The notes under the pieces: model-generated
What the model saw: only the letters and a program-made list of their open reading frames with translations
Database searches by the model: none
What the model was told of the DNA's origin: nothing
Made by a program: the position numbers and the translations under genes
Source of the DNA: Gemmatimonadaceae bacterium
GTDB lineage: Bacteria > Gemmatimonadota > Gemmatimonadetes > Gemmatimonadales > Gemmatimonadaceae
DNA length: 64,000 bases
Direction: 5' to 3'
NCBI GenBank assembly: GCA_020852815.1
Contig: JADZAN010000039.1
Location: forward strand, 1 to 64,000
Shown: positions 51,538-60,450 of the stretch, in pieces
Position numbering within the stretch: position 1 is the first letter of the stretch
How the letters are laid out: every line of letters begins with the position of its first letter

Positions 51538-53972
51538 GCGGGCCTAACGAGCGCCAGGGGCGTCGCTTTGTCTCCACCGTCGTCGAGGTGGAGGGTCGCC
51601 GCGAGGTCAAGGTCGTGGAGCTGCCGGCGCACGACCCCGCGCCGTGGGACGCGGACGCATCGCTGTCCATCGTTGGGCAGCGGGTCCCGCGCGTCGATGC
51701 ACGGGAGAAGGTCACCGGGCGCGCGACGTTCACCACCGACATCCAGCGCCCGGGGATGCTGCACGCCGCCCTCGTGCGCGCGCCGATCGCGCGCGGGACG
51801 GTGACGTCGATCGATGCCGCCGCCGCGTTGCGGCTGTCGGGCGTGGCCGACGTCATCACGGGTGCCGACCTCCCCCGCCCCATCCGCGCCGGCGGGCTCC
51901 CGTTCCTCGGCGCGTCGGTCACCTATCCCGGCCAGCCGGTCGCGGCCGTGTGCGCCGAGTCGCGCCACCAGGCCATCGCCGCGGCCAGGGCGGTTCGCGT
52001 CACGTATGAGGCCGCTCCCTTCGCCATCACCTTCGAGGATGCGACGGCACCGGGCGCCCCCAGCGTACGCGGCGGCAACGCCAACACGATGCGCGGTTCT
52101 CCCATCGTCGTCGAGCGCGGCGACGTGGATGCGGCGCTGGCCACGGCCGACGTCATCGTCAGGCGCGAGTATCGCACGCCGTCGCAGCTGCACTCGCCGC
52201 TGGAGCCGCACGCCGCGGTCGCCGAGTGGGACGGCGATCGCCTCACGGTGTGGGAGTCGACGCAGGGGGTGTTTCGCGTGCGCGACGAGCTGGCCAAGGA
52301 GCTGGCGCTCCCGAAATCGCACGTGCGGGTGATCAAGGACTACATGGGGGGCGGCTTTGGCGGGAAGAACAACTCGGGGACGTACACCTTCGCCGCCGCC
52401 GTCCTGGCCCGTCGCACCGGACGCGCGGTGCGCTGCGTGTTCGAGCGCGATGAGGAGCAGATGGACGGCGGGCATCGCGCCCCGTCGCGCCAGGTGGTGA
52501 CGTTAGGCGCGCGGCGCGACGGCCGCCTGGTGGCCATCGACGTGGTGGCGGAGGTGGCGTTAGGCGCCACGGGGTGGGAAGGGGGGCCGGCGGCGATCTT
52601 CCGCGAGCTGTACTCGTGCCCCAACGTGCGCACGCACGAGACGTTCGCCTACGTGAACACGCAGCCGATGATGTCGTTCCGCGCCCCGGGGCACGTGGAA
52701 GGGGCGTTCGCGCTCGAGCGAACGATGGACGTGCTGGCGCGCGAGCTCGGGCTCGACCCGCTGGCGCTGCGCCTGGTGAACTTCGCCGAGCGCGACGAGT
52801 CGGCGGATCGCCCGTACTCGGCGAACGGGCTGCGGCGGTGCTACGAGGAGGGGGCGAAGCGCTTTGGGTGGGGGGCGGCGGAGAATGCAGATGCCGACGC
52901 GGAAGGGAATGGTACGGAGGGGAAGGAAATGGTCACGTCGGATGGGCGCGGCGGTGCGAATGTGTTGTTGGGGGGGGCCCCCCAGCCGAACCACACCCCC
53001 CCGCACTCCCCCCACCGCGCGCCTCCCCACGCCCGCCGCCGCGGCGTCGGCATGGCCGCCTGCGTCTGGGGGGCCGGCGGCGGCCCTCCCGCCTACGCCA
53101 CCGTCCGCCTCAACAACGACGCCTCCGTCGACGTCCTCAGCGGCACGCAGGACCTCGGCACCGGCTCGCGCACCGTCCTCGCCCAGGTGGCCGCCGAGTC
53201 GTTAGGCGCGCGACTCGACGACGTCCGCGTCATCCTCGGCGACACCGAGCGCACCCCATACGCCGGCAACTCCTGGGGTTCGATGACGACCGCCTCCGTC
53301 GGCCCCGCCGTCCGCGCCGCCGCCGAGGAAGCGAGGCAGAAGCTCCTCGAGGCGGCGAGCGAGATGCTGGAGTGCCACGCTGACGACCTCACCGCGCGCG
53401 ACTCCACCATCACCACCCGCGACGGCGCACGCCGCATCGCCTTCGCCGATGTCACGCGCAAGCTCGGCAACGTCATGATCATGGGACAGGGCTCGCGCGG
53501 TCCCAACCCGGAGAATGTCGGGCTCATGTCGTTCGGCGCGCACTTTGCCGAGGTCGAGGTCGATATCGAGACGGGCGTCGTTCGCCTGCTCCGCATCGTG
53601 GCCGCGCACGACGCCGGGCGCATCATCAACCCGATGCTCGCCGAGTCGCAGTTGCACGGCGGGATCCTGCAGGGGATGGGCTTCGCGCTTTTCGAGGAGC
53701 GCCACCTCGACCCGCACTCGGGGCGCCCGGTGAACCCGTCGTTCCACGACTACAAGATCCCCACCATCGCCGACCTCCCGGAGATCGACGCCTTCTGCGT
53801 GGAGGGGAGCGACACGGTCGCCAACCACCTGGGGGCGCGCGGTCTCGCCGAGCCGCCGATCATCCCCGTGGCCCCCGCCATCGCCAACGCCGTGGCCGAC
53901 GCGTTAGGCATCGAGGTGCGCGAACTCCCGCTCACGCCATGGCGCATCCTCACGGCGCTGCGCGAGGGGTAA
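51534..53972 (+). CDS. molybdenum aldehyde oxidoreductase, molybdopterin-binding subunit (PaoC/YagR-like)
   Basis: 812 aa. Ald_Xan_dh_C N-domain (VPRVDAREKVTGRATFTTDIQ), first Moco domain (GGGFGGKNNSG; FRAPGHVEGAFALE), second Moco domain (GTQDLGTGSRTVLAQVAAESLG; GILQGMGFALFEE) and the catalytic Glu in RGLAEPPI near 770. Between the two Moco domains (about 450-500) lies an odd Ala/Asp/Gly then Pro/His-rich insertion containing G8C6, C7 and C6 runs. It oxidises aldehydes or N-heterocycles with water. The FAD subunit is not next to it but at 58331. Confidence 0.9.
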   Translation: MSGPNERQGRRFVSTVVEVEGRREVKVVELPAHDPAPWDADASLSIVGQRVPRVDAREKVTGRATFTTDIQRPGMLHAALVRAPIARGTVTSIDAAAALRLSGVADVITGADLPRPIRAGGLPFLGASVTYPGQPVAAVCAESRHQAIAAARAVRVTYEAAPFAITFEDATAPGAPSVRGGNANTMRGSPIVVERGDVDAALATADVIVRREYRTPSQLHSPLEPHAAVAEWDGDRLTVWESTQGVFRVRDELAKELALPKSHVRVIKDYMGGGFGGKNNSGTYTFAAAVLARRTGRAVRCVFERDEEQMDGGHRAPSRQVVTLGARRDGRLVAIDVVAEVALGATGWEGGPAAIFRELYSCPNVRTHETFAYVNTQPMMSFRAPGHVEGAFALERTMDVLARELGLDPLALRLVNFAERDESADRPYSANGLRRCYEEGAKRFGWGAAENADADAEGNGTEGKEMVTSDGRGGANVLLGGAPQPNHTPPHSPHRAPPHARRRGVGMAACVWGAGGGPPAYATVRLNNDASVDVLSGTQDLGTGSRTVLAQVAAESLGARLDDVRVILGDTERTPYAGNSWGSMTTASVGPAVRAAAEEARQKLLEAASEMLECHADDLTARDSTITTRDGARRIAFADVTRKLGNVMIMGQGSRGPNPENVGLMSFGAHFAEVEVDIETGVVRLLRIVAAHDAGRIINPMLAESQLHGGILQGMGFALFEERHLDPHSGRPVNPSFHDYKIPTIADLPEIDAFCVEGSDTVANHLGARGLAEPPIIPVAPAIANAVADALGIEVRELPLTPWRILTALREG
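52970..53013 (+). repeat. homopolymer tracts inside the molybdopterin subunit gene
   Basis: G8 (52970-52977) directly joined to C6 (52978-52983), then C7 (52996-53002) and C6 (53008-53013), within the interdomain linker. A slip in any of them would truncate the second Moco domain. Confidence 0.85.
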
Positions 53973-55156
53973 CGCCCGCCGCGTCACGTCGCGACGGGTC
54001 GCGGGGCGCGTTGGGCGCTGCCCTGGGCGCGGCCTTCATGCTGTCGGCCGGCAGTGGCTGCGCCGGCAACCCTGCGCCATCGCCAGCGACGCTACCCGCC
54101 GGAACGACCGACACCATCTGGTACATCTCGGCGCGCGGGAAGGACGGCCGGCGCGAACGGACACGACCGGCGCCAACACTCGCCTACGGTTTCGTCGTGC
54201 TCGACCGCGGCGGGCGGGGCGTCCCTCCCGGCGGCTCCCCGCCCTCCGCGGTGATCGACTCGGTGCAGCTGACGGAGGAGTCGTTTGGCCAGTTGATCGC
54301 CGAGCGTCTGCGCGACGCCCCCGCCCCGGATGACTACGCGGTCCTCTACGTGCACGGCTTCGGGACGTCGCTGCGCGAGGCGTGGGTGCACACCGCCACC
54401 GCGCGCCACCGCGCCGGCGCGCGCGCGCCATGGATCGTCTTCTGCTGGCCGTCACGGGGGAGCGGCATTGGCCCGCCACGGCGCGGCGCCCTCCTCACTA
54501 GCGCCTACCACGACGACTCGGCCGCCGCCGCAGCCAGCATCCCATCGTTTGTCACCGCCACCCGCCGGATCCTGGCCGATCTCTCGCCAGCACGAACCGT
54601 CCTGCTCGCCCACTCGCTCGGCGGACAGATCGTGGGAGAAGGGCTGGCGAGCGACGACTCGCTGCAGCGTGCGCTGCGCACCGCGCCGCTGCGCGCCATT
54701 GCCTTTGCCGCTCCCGATATCGACGCGGCGCGCTTCGCCGACTCGCTTGTCCCCGCACTGCGGCCGCTCACCCAGCGCCTCGTACTCTACGCCTCGCAGC
54801 GCGACCGCGTGCTCCGCGTTTCCGGCCGGATTCACGGGAGCGATCGCGCCGGGCGTCGCAACGCGCGAGCGATCCTGCGTGCGGGACTCGAGACCGTCGA
54901 CGCCTCGCGCGCCTGGACGAACGAGGGATGGTTCATGCGAACGGTCGGGACGCACCACGCCATCAAGCGAGCCAACGGGATCCTCTTCGACCTCGGCTTC
55001 ATCGTCGCTCGCCAGCGCTCACCGATGTGCCGCGTCACGCTCGGCATCGGATCGCTGACCACAGAGGGAGAATGGCGACTGACCAGCGCCCCACCACGGA
55101 TATCGGACCAGGGGAGCACGTCGTGCGACGCACTCCAACCTGCTCTCATCCGTTAG
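53939..55156 (+). CDS. DUF900-like alpha/beta hydrolase, secreted or lipoprotein
   Basis: 405 aa if started at the ATG at 53939, which overlaps the Moco subunit gene by 34 nt; the ATG at 54038 would also leave a leader (MLSAGSGC). Family marks: YVHGFGTSLREAW, WIVFCWPSRGSG and nucleophile elbow LLAHSLGGQIVGEGL, then FAAPDIDAARF. DUF900 proteins are exported esterase-like hydrolases often found near cell-envelope genes. The catalytic Asp and His are not certain. The stop is in CGTTAGGC. Confidence 0.75.
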   Translation: MAHPHGAARGVTPAASRRDGSRGALGAALGAAFMLSAGSGCAGNPAPSPATLPAGTTDTIWYISARGKDGRRERTRPAPTLAYGFVVLDRGGRGVPPGGSPPSAVIDSVQLTEESFGQLIAERLRDAPAPDDYAVLYVHGFGTSLREAWVHTATARHRAGARAPWIVFCWPSRGSGIGPPRRGALLTSAYHDDSAAAAASIPSFVTATRRILADLSPARTVLLAHSLGGQIVGEGLASDDSLQRALRTAPLRAIAFAAPDIDAARFADSLVPALRPLTQRLVLYASQRDRVLRVSGRIHGSDRAGRRNARAILRAGLETVDASRAWTNEGWFMRTVGTHHAIKRANGILFDLGFIVARQRSPMCRVTLGIGSLTTEGEWRLTSAPPRISDQGSTSCDALQPALIR

Positions 55157-55217
55157 GCCGCGCGGCGCGTCAGGCCACCGCGCGTCAGGCGGCGCGGGCC
55201 TGGGAAAGTCGACGCCG

Positions 55218-55523
55218 TCACCCCTTCCACGGCGGGAGCTTGCGTGGCTCTCGCCAGAGGTCGGGGTTGTGCCGGTACAGCGTCACCTTGCGCCCGATCG
55301 TCTGGATGATGTCGGCGCCTAACGACTCGGCCATCTGCGAGGCCAGCGCCTTGGGCGACTCGTCCAGCGTGCGCGCCAGCGCCACCTTCACCAGTTCGTG
55401 GGTGCGCAGCGCGTCGTCCAGCGCGCCCAGTGCGGTGTCGCTCAGCCCCTGGTGCCCGATGTGGACCATCGGGTCGAGATGATGCGCCTCGGCGCGCAGC
55501 TCCGCGCGTTCCTTTCCCTTCAT
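55218..55523 (-). CDS. yhbY: YhbY-family RNA-binding protein (CRM domain)
   Basis: 101 aa, full length for YhbY. Key segments: RAEAHHLDPMVHIGHQGLS, ALDDALRTHELVKVALAR, and GADIIQTIGRKVTLYRHNPD with the conserved GxxxxYR-type end. It binds pre-50S ribosomal particles. The start overlaps the stop of the M23 peptidase gene (ATGA), an unusual pairing. The ATG at 55523 gives the standard MKGKERAELRAEA start. Confidence 0.9.
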   Translation of the reverse strand: MKGKERAELRAEAHHLDPMVHIGHQGLSDTALGALDDALRTHELVKVALARTLDESPKALASQMAESLGADIIQTIGRKVTLYRHNPDLWREPRKLPPWKG

Positions 55524-56152
55524 GATGGTGTGCGGATCCGCCCGGCCCGGGCGAGGTAAGGGCGCGGGTTCAGCGGGTCGCCGTCCCACCAGCGACCGTT
55601 CCCGCGGTACACGAGCACCTGGAAATGGAGATGCGGCGCATTGGGCGGCGCATTCCCGGTGGTACCAACGTAGCCGATCACGTCGCCCGGTTGCAGCGCC
55701 TGCCCCTCGGCCAGCCCCTCGGCGTAGCGATCGAGGTGGGCGTAGTAGTAGACGAAGCGCTCCGTGGGGTCGAGAGTGTAGACGGTGAGCCCCCCCAGGT
55801 TGTTCGACCGGACCTTGAAGACCTTTCCCGCATCGGCGCTCAGCACCGGGGTTCCGCGCGCTGCCATGATGTCGAGCGCCGAGTGGATGCGTTGGCCGCG
55901 TCGCGCCGTGAAGGTGTCGGGGACCTTCTCCGGGACGATCCCGGCGACGGGGACCATGAGCTGCTTGGCGCGCAGGAGCGTTGCCAGGTCGGCGGTGGCG
56001 GCGCCGGCGGTGGCCGGGTTGGCGGGGAGCGGAAGCTCCAAAGGGTCTGGCGCGGGATCGGCCGGGCCGGGGAGGGGGCGGAGGGCGGGGGTACATGCGG
56101 CGAACGAGAGCTGCGCACCCACGAACAACGGTGCTACAATCCACCTCCACAC
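55520..56152 (-). CDS. M23 (LytM) peptidase lipoprotein
   Basis: About 210 aa from a GTG at 56152, chosen because it gives a lipoprotein leader (MWRWIVAPLFVGAQLSFAAC, Cys20). The LytM zinc site is intact: His90 and Asp94 in HSALDIMA, His139 in YAHLD, and His174/His176 in PHLHFQ. It cuts peptidoglycan cross-links or activates amidases at the outer membrane. The frame is open far upstream, so the start is an inference. Confidence 0.83.
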   Translation of the reverse strand: MWRWIVAPLFVGAQLSFAACTPALRPLPGPADPAPDPLELPLPANPATAGAATADLATLLRAKQLMVPVAGIVPEKVPDTFTARRGQRIHSALDIMAARGTPVLSADAGKVFKVRSNNLGGLTVYTLDPTERFVYYYAHLDRYAEGLAEGQALQPGDVIGYVGTTGNAPPNAPHLHFQVLVYRGNGRWWDGDPLNPRPYLARAGRIRTPS

Positions 56153-56438
56153 GCGTCGTCCCAGCGGGCAGCGACGTCCCTGTCTCTCCCACGGGCCACC
56201 GACACGTCCCACCGCCGAGACAGTTGGGCGCGTGTCGACGCGTGGCCTACTGGGAATTGGGCAGGGAATCACGACGGCACGATTCATTCGTATGCAGGCG
56301 CACGCAAGGGGATCGCTCGAAGATGCGGCGGCGATGTGCACCCATCGCTCGCACACGGTGGGCGCATTCCCGGCCCGCGATGCCATTCGGTCACCGACAA
56401 ACTCTCCCCAGCCGGCTCGTCGCCGGTGGAGGTGCCAC

Positions 56439-56930
56439 ATGCCCGTCTCGTCGTCGTTCACACGGCGTGCCGCGATGGCCGCCATCGTCACGCTCGCCTT
56501 GTCCGCCACCGCCTGTGCCGTCATCACGGGAACCGACGAGCGCTGGGATGAGCAGGGCGACCTGTCGCGGGCGCGCCGGACCTGGCTGGCACAGTCCATC
56601 ACCGATTACGAGTACGTCGCGCGGTTCGACTGTTATTGCCTGCTGGGGGGCGTTGCCGTGCGCGTCACCGTGCTGGACGATCGCGTCGTGTCGGCCGAGA
56701 TCGACGGGACGTCGACGCCGATCCCCACGTCGACGAATTCCGGCTACACCACCATCGACGGTCTCTTCGCGGGACTGCAGTATGCCATCGACCGCCCGGC
56801 GTGGGAGCTCGACGCACGATACGACCCGCACTACGGCTTCCCCACCGAGTACTGGATCGACCAGGACCGATACATCGCCGACGACGAGGTACGTTACGTC
56901 CTGCTCCGCTTCCGGTCGTTGATGCGTTAG
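56439..56930 (+). CDS. DUF6174-like lipoprotein
   Basis: 163 aa. GGAGGT sits 6 nt before the ATG. A leader with a lipobox-like SATAC (Cys about 26) is followed by the DUF6174 pattern: ARRTWLAQSITDYEYVARFDCYCLL, VRVTVLDDRVVSAEIDG, TIDGLFAGLQYAID, and DPHYGFPTEYWIDQDRYIADDEV. Such proteins are about 130-170 aa and of unknown function. The paired Cys in FDCYC are conserved in the family. The stop lies in CGTTAGGC. Confidence 0.78.
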   Translation: MPVSSSFTRRAAMAAIVTLALSATACAVITGTDERWDEQGDLSRARRTWLAQSITDYEYVARFDCYCLLGGVAVRVTVLDDRVVSAEIDGTSTPIPTSTNSGYTTIDGLFAGLQYAIDRPAWELDARYDPHYGFPTEYWIDQDRYIADDEVRYVLLRFRSLMR

Positions 56931-56998
56931 GCGCCGAGCCGACAGTCGCAACCGGGCACCTGCCCGCGCGCGCCGCGGCGAACGCGCCGCCAGGTGCA

Positions 56999-58267
56999 TC
57001 ACCGCTCCCAGGCGAACCCCTGCGCCAACCGCTCGAAGCGCGCCGCGCCCGGCACGAAGGTGAGGATCGCCGTCCCCCCGCCGCGCGGCGTCCAGGCGCG
57101 CGCCGCGAGGTCATCGACCCCATCGCCGTCGGCATCGAGCGCGTGGAGCACCTCGTGCGCGCGAAAGCGCAGGTCGCGGATCGTCGCCTTGCGCGCGGCG
57201 CCAGCGCCCACCAGCAGGACGCGCTCCCGCACCCACTCGTAGTCGCCCGCATACAGCGTCACGACCACCACGCCGCGCGCCTCGCCGAAACACCCCTGCG
57301 CCACGCTGCGCCGTGCGCGCAGCGACTTCTTCAGGCGCTCGTACATCGGCTGGTCGGTCGACGCGCGCAGCGAATCCTCGGTCTCGCGCGCAATCCCCCT
57401 GAGGCGTGCCACGAACGCCGAGTCGACCGCGCGGTCGCACGGGGTCGCGAGACCATCGCCCGCGCTCGCCGCCGACGACGACCCCAGCGACGCACTGTCG
57501 GCACGGGGGCGAGCGACCGAACGCTGCGCGGCGACCACGAGCGCATCGCTCACGCGCGCGATCGAGTCGACCTGTGGCGTGCTCTTGAGCGTCCCCACGA
57601 TGCGCCCGTTGTAGGGCTCGAAGTCGTCGATCGTTGCCGCAGCGCTCCCCCACGGCCCGTGCAGCGTGAGTGGCGTTCCCTGCTTGAACGGCGAGGTGGC
57701 GCGCGCTGCATGCCCGAAGGCGGCGATGCGCGCCGGGTCCTTCTTGAGGTCGATGTCGATGCGCCCCAGGTCAACCACGAGCTTCTGGTTGCGCGCCGCC
57801 GCGACGAACCAGTCTTGCACCAGTGGCGCAAAGACGAGACGTTGGGCGATGCTATCGGCAAGCGGGGCGAGGTGCACGCCTTGTGGCGCGCTCGTGCTCG
57901 GCGGCGCGCTCGTGCTCGGCGGCGCGCTCGGCGGCGCGCTCGTTGCCGGCGGCGCTGGCACGGCGGCGGGCGTCGGAGCGCCTGAGGCTCCGAACGCTGA
58001 TGCCGCGGCCGACGGTGCGCCCGACGGCGATGACGCGTTGGCAGTATCATTCCCCGCCGGCGTGTCGGCGGGCCTCGCCTGGCAGGCGACGAGGGCGACG
58101 GCTAGCGTTGCGACAAACGTCGCGGAGCGAGCGAAGGACGCGCGCGTGGCGCGATGGGCACCCGTCGCGCCAACGGTGGCGGCGTGACGGGCGTTGCCTA
58201 ACGCGGCCTGGAAGGGCCGGCGCCGGGGGGCGGAGAGGCTGGGGGCGGGCAGCTGCACCATCGGCAT
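56999..58267 (-). CDS. lipoprotein of unknown function with Pro/Ser/Ala linker
   Basis: About 422 aa; ATGs at 58267 and 58261 are possible starts, but the hydrophobic lipoprotein segment (TFVATLAVALVAC) only begins near residue 50, so a later start is possible. After the Cys comes about 65 residues of Ala/Pro/Ser low complexity, including SAPPST repeats. A structured part follows with helical stretches and a C-terminal beta region carrying an EF-hand-like DADGDGVDD loop near 387. I do not recognise a family. Divergent from the FAD subunit gene. Confidence 0.6.
   Translation of the reverse strand: MPMVQLPAPSLSAPRRRPFQAALGNARHAATVGATGAHRATRASFARSATFVATLAVALVACQARPADTPAGNDTANASSPSGAPSAAASAFGASGAPTPAAVPAPPATSAPPSAPPSTSAPPSTSAPQGVHLAPLADSIAQRLVFAPLVQDWFVAAARNQKLVVDLGRIDIDLKKDPARIAAFGHAARATSPFKQGTPLTLHGPWGSAAATIDDFEPYNGRIVGTLKSTPQVDSIARVSDALVVAAQRSVARPRADSASLGSSSAASAGDGLATPCDRAVDSAFVARLRGIARETEDSLRASTDQPMYERLKKSLRARRSVAQGCFGEARGVVVVTLYAGDYEWVRERVLLVGAGAARKATIRDLRFRAHEVLHALDADGDGVDDLAARAWTPRGGGTAILTFVPGAARFERLAQGFAWER
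57888..57957 (-). repeat. 18-bp tandem repeat encoding Ser-Ala-Pro-Pro-Ser-Thr
   Basis: Two to three near-identical GCGCTCGTGCTCGGCGGC units (plus-strand reading) and shorter derivatives form the linker of the lipoprotein gene. Changes in copy number keep the frame. Confidence 0.7.
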
Positions 58268-58330
58268 GAGTCGACGGGAACTTAGTGACCGCGGCTTCGC
58301 CCTGAAACTCCGATCACGACCACACCACCC

Positions 58331-59296
58331 ATGGCCGCGTTGCACTACAGCCGCCCCACCTCGCTGGACGACGCCGTGACCCAACTGCAGTCGCCAGGGG
58401 CACTCCCCATGGGAGGCGGGACCGATCTCCTCCCGCAACTGCGCGAGTCGCTCGCCGCTCCCGAGGTGCTGGTCGACCTGCGCCGCGTGGACGCGTCCGG
58501 CGCCGTCACCTGGCACGCCGACGGCTCGGTGACGATTGGAGCGTCGACCCCACTGGCCCGCCTCGCGCGTGACGCCGCGCTGCGCGACGCCTTCCCCTCC
58601 CTTGCCGAGAGCTGCGCCGCCGTAGGCTCGGAGCAGATCCGGACCATGGGGACACTTGGCGGGAACCTGTGCCAGCGCCCGCGCTGCTGGTACTTCCGCC
58701 ACGGTTTCTCCTGCCACAAGAATGGCGGCGACAGCTGCCGCGCCGAGGTGGGGGAGAACCACTATCACAGCATCCTCGGCGGCGGCCCGTGCTTCGCCGT
58801 GCACCCGTCGGACCCGGCCGTTGCCCTCACCGCACTGGAGGCGGTGGTGCACGTGGCTGGCGCCGAGGGGAGGCGCGACCTCCCCATGGCCGAGCTGTAC
58901 ATCAACGCTTCGCGCCCCGGGTCCCGCGAGACCGAGCTTGCAGCTGGCGAAATCATCACTGGTGTCACCGTCCCGGCGGTGTCGCGTGGCGGCCGGCAGC
59001 GCTTCGACAAGGTCATCCAGCGCGGCGCATTCGAGTTCGCGCTGGTTTCCGTCGCCGCCATCAAGCGCACCGACGGCGAGGTGCGACTGGTGCTGGGCGG
59101 GGTGGCGCCGCGCCCGTGGCGCGTGACCGATTCCATCGAGGAGGACGTGGGGAGCGGCGGGCTGAGCGACGACGACATCGAGACGCTGGGGATGCGTGCG
59201 CTGTACGACGCGCGGGCGTTGGCGCACAACGGCTACAAGGTCGATATCGCGGGCGCGGCGCTGTCGCGTGCCATTGCCTTTCTCGTGGGGCGTTAG
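58331..59296 (+). CDS. molybdenum aldehyde oxidoreductase, FAD/4Fe-4S subunit (PaoB/YagS-like)
   Basis: 321 aa. FAD-binding motifs: PMGGGTDLLPQL at 26-37 and TMGTLGGNL at 105-113. Five Cys (114, 119, 128, 136, 154) in CQRPRCWYFRHGFSC through GGPCFAVHPSD match the extra 4Fe-4S cluster of PaoB/YagS rather than ordinary CoxM. It passes electrons from the 2Fe-2S subunit to the acceptor. The other two subunits are at 51082-53972, with five unrelated genes between. The stop is in CGTTAGGC and the next ATG follows it directly. Confidence 0.9.
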   Translation: MAALHYSRPTSLDDAVTQLQSPGALPMGGGTDLLPQLRESLAAPEVLVDLRRVDASGAVTWHADGSVTIGASTPLARLARDAALRDAFPSLAESCAAVGSEQIRTMGTLGGNLCQRPRCWYFRHGFSCHKNGGDSCRAEVGENHYHSILGGGPCFAVHPSDPAVALTALEAVVHVAGAEGRRDLPMAELYINASRPGSRETELAAGEIITGVTVPAVSRGGRQRFDKVIQRGAFEFALVSVAAIKRTDGEVRLVLGGVAPRPWRVTDSIEEDVGSGGLSDDDIETLGMRALYDARALAHNGYKVDIAGAALSRAIAFLVGR

Positions 59297-59298
59297 GC

Positions 59299-59808
59299 AT
59301 GTCGCGCCCCGACTTGCCCCCATCGTTCGGCGCGCTCATCCTCGCCACCGGCCTCGAGCGCGACCCCGGGCGGGCGCAGTGCGCCGACGACCACCTCGAC
59401 ACGCTCGTCGCCACCGCTGCCCTGCTCGGCGCGTCGCCAATTGTCGTGGTGCACGATGGCTCGCCGCGCATCGCGGCGCCGGCGCGCGGCTATCGCCTCC
59501 CGCGCCCGGAGCGCGACGACCTGAGTGCCATGCGGTTGGGTTTGATGCAGTTCGCCAATGCGCAGGTGGGGGCGGCGCTGCTGCTCCCCATCGAGGCCCA
59601 CGCGCTCGCCCCGCCGATGCTGCGCGCGATGATCGCCGAAGCGACGCGGCGTGGTTTGCCGCTGGCGGCCGGCGCAGTGCACGGCGCGTTAGGCTTCCCG
59701 CTCTACGCCGTGCGAGACGTGTGGCGCGAACTGGTGACGACCGAGGGCGCCCTGGCGGGCGTCCTGCGCGCGCTGGGGACGCGCGTCCTGGCGGTGGAGA
59801 TGGAGTAG
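59299..59808 (+). CDS. degenerate MobA/MocA-like nucleotidyltransferase fold protein
   Basis: 169 aa. The layout follows MocA: an N-terminal strand ALILATG where MocA has the nucleotide-binding LAGGxSxRMG, then LLGASPIVVVHDG, an ALLLPIEAHALAPPMLRAMI helix where MocA has LPVDxPxV, and GHPVFF-like GALGFPLYA. The Gly-Gly-x-Ser-x-Arg loop is lost (ATGLERDPG) and the metal Asp is Glu or absent. It starts 3 nt after the FAD subunit stop, the usual place of a Moco-maturation gene. It may be a chaperone-like pseudoenzyme. Confidence 0.6.
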   Translation: MSRPDLPPSFGALILATGLERDPGRAQCADDHLDTLVATAALLGASPIVVVHDGSPRIAAPARGYRLPRPERDDLSAMRLGLMQFANAQVGAALLLPIEAHALAPPMLRAMIAEATRRGLPLAAGAVHGALGFPLYAVRDVWRELVTTEGALAGVLRALGTRVLAVEME

Positions 59809-59824
59809 GCCGTCCCCGCGAGTG

Positions 59825-60181
59825 CTACCGTCCGCCGACGAAGGCGAAGTTCTCCTCCGTCACGAGATGACGCGCATCCGAAAGGGGAATGTCGCGCACC
59901 TCGCCCACCGCGAAGACGTACTCGCGTCCCGTCACCTTTCCGCGCACGCACACCGCCTCGTCGCCGACATGGCGTACCGAGATGCGCCGTTCCACGCCCA
60001 GTGGTGCGATGGTGGGAGCGAGCGTGGGGCGATGCTGGAGCACGACGCGACGCGCGCGAGGGCGCAGCGACTCGAACGGCGCGACGGCGTCGTCATCGCC
60101 GACGGGGTCGATGGGTTCCATCGTGGCGGTCACGGTACGGGGCAAAGTGGCGAGGCAATCGGGGATCGTCGACATGTGCAA
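59825..60181 (-). CDS. hypothetical protein, about 118 aa
   Basis: No family recognised. The N-terminal half is acidic (PIDPVGDDDAVAPFE) and the C-terminal half is a compact beta-rich stretch (RRISVRHVGDEAVCVRGKVTGREYVFAVGEVRDIPLSDARHLV) that resembles a small barrel. There is no signal peptide. Starts at 60181 and 60175 are equally possible. It converges with the MocA-like gene, 16 bp apart. Confidence 0.5.
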   Translation of the reverse strand: MHMSTIPDCLATLPRTVTATMEPIDPVGDDDAVAPFESLRPRARRVVLQHRPTLAPTIAPLGVERRISVRHVGDEAVCVRGKVTGREYVFAVGEVRDIPLSDARHLVTEENFAFVGGR

Positions 60182-60375
60182 GCTCGCGTGATCGGAGGGG
60201 GATGTAGCGTTCGCGCAGTCGTGAGCGGCTCAGCGTCGCCAGGCGTGGCAGCGATCCGTGTGGTGCGGAGCGGCGGTGCTGATGCTCACGCGAGAGAAGA
60301 TCGGCGCCGCAAGTCGCGCTGTATACTCGGGGTAACCCGGGTGGTTGAGCCCATGAGCGCACCGGGCCGCTCTCG

Positions 60376-60388
60376 CGAAACGTTTTCG
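60376..60388. promoter_or_regulatory. AAACGTTT palindrome upstream of the ABC permease gene
   Basis: CGAAACGTTTTCG has a perfect AAACGTTT core (60378-60385), the type of sequence bound by LacI/PurR-like repressors. It is 63 bp before the permease ATG in an otherwise featureless 269-bp intergenic stretch. Confidence 0.25.
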
Positions 60389-60450
60389 TGATGTAGCTTA
60401 CACGCCCGGTGGTGCTGCACCGTCCGTCCTAACCGTCGACCAGGCGCGTC

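Noticed and set aside
51534-53972. Frameshifted or broken molybdopterin subunit because of the odd linker
   Set aside because: The frame is continuous through both Moco domains to the catalytic Glu; the linker is long and odd but in frame.
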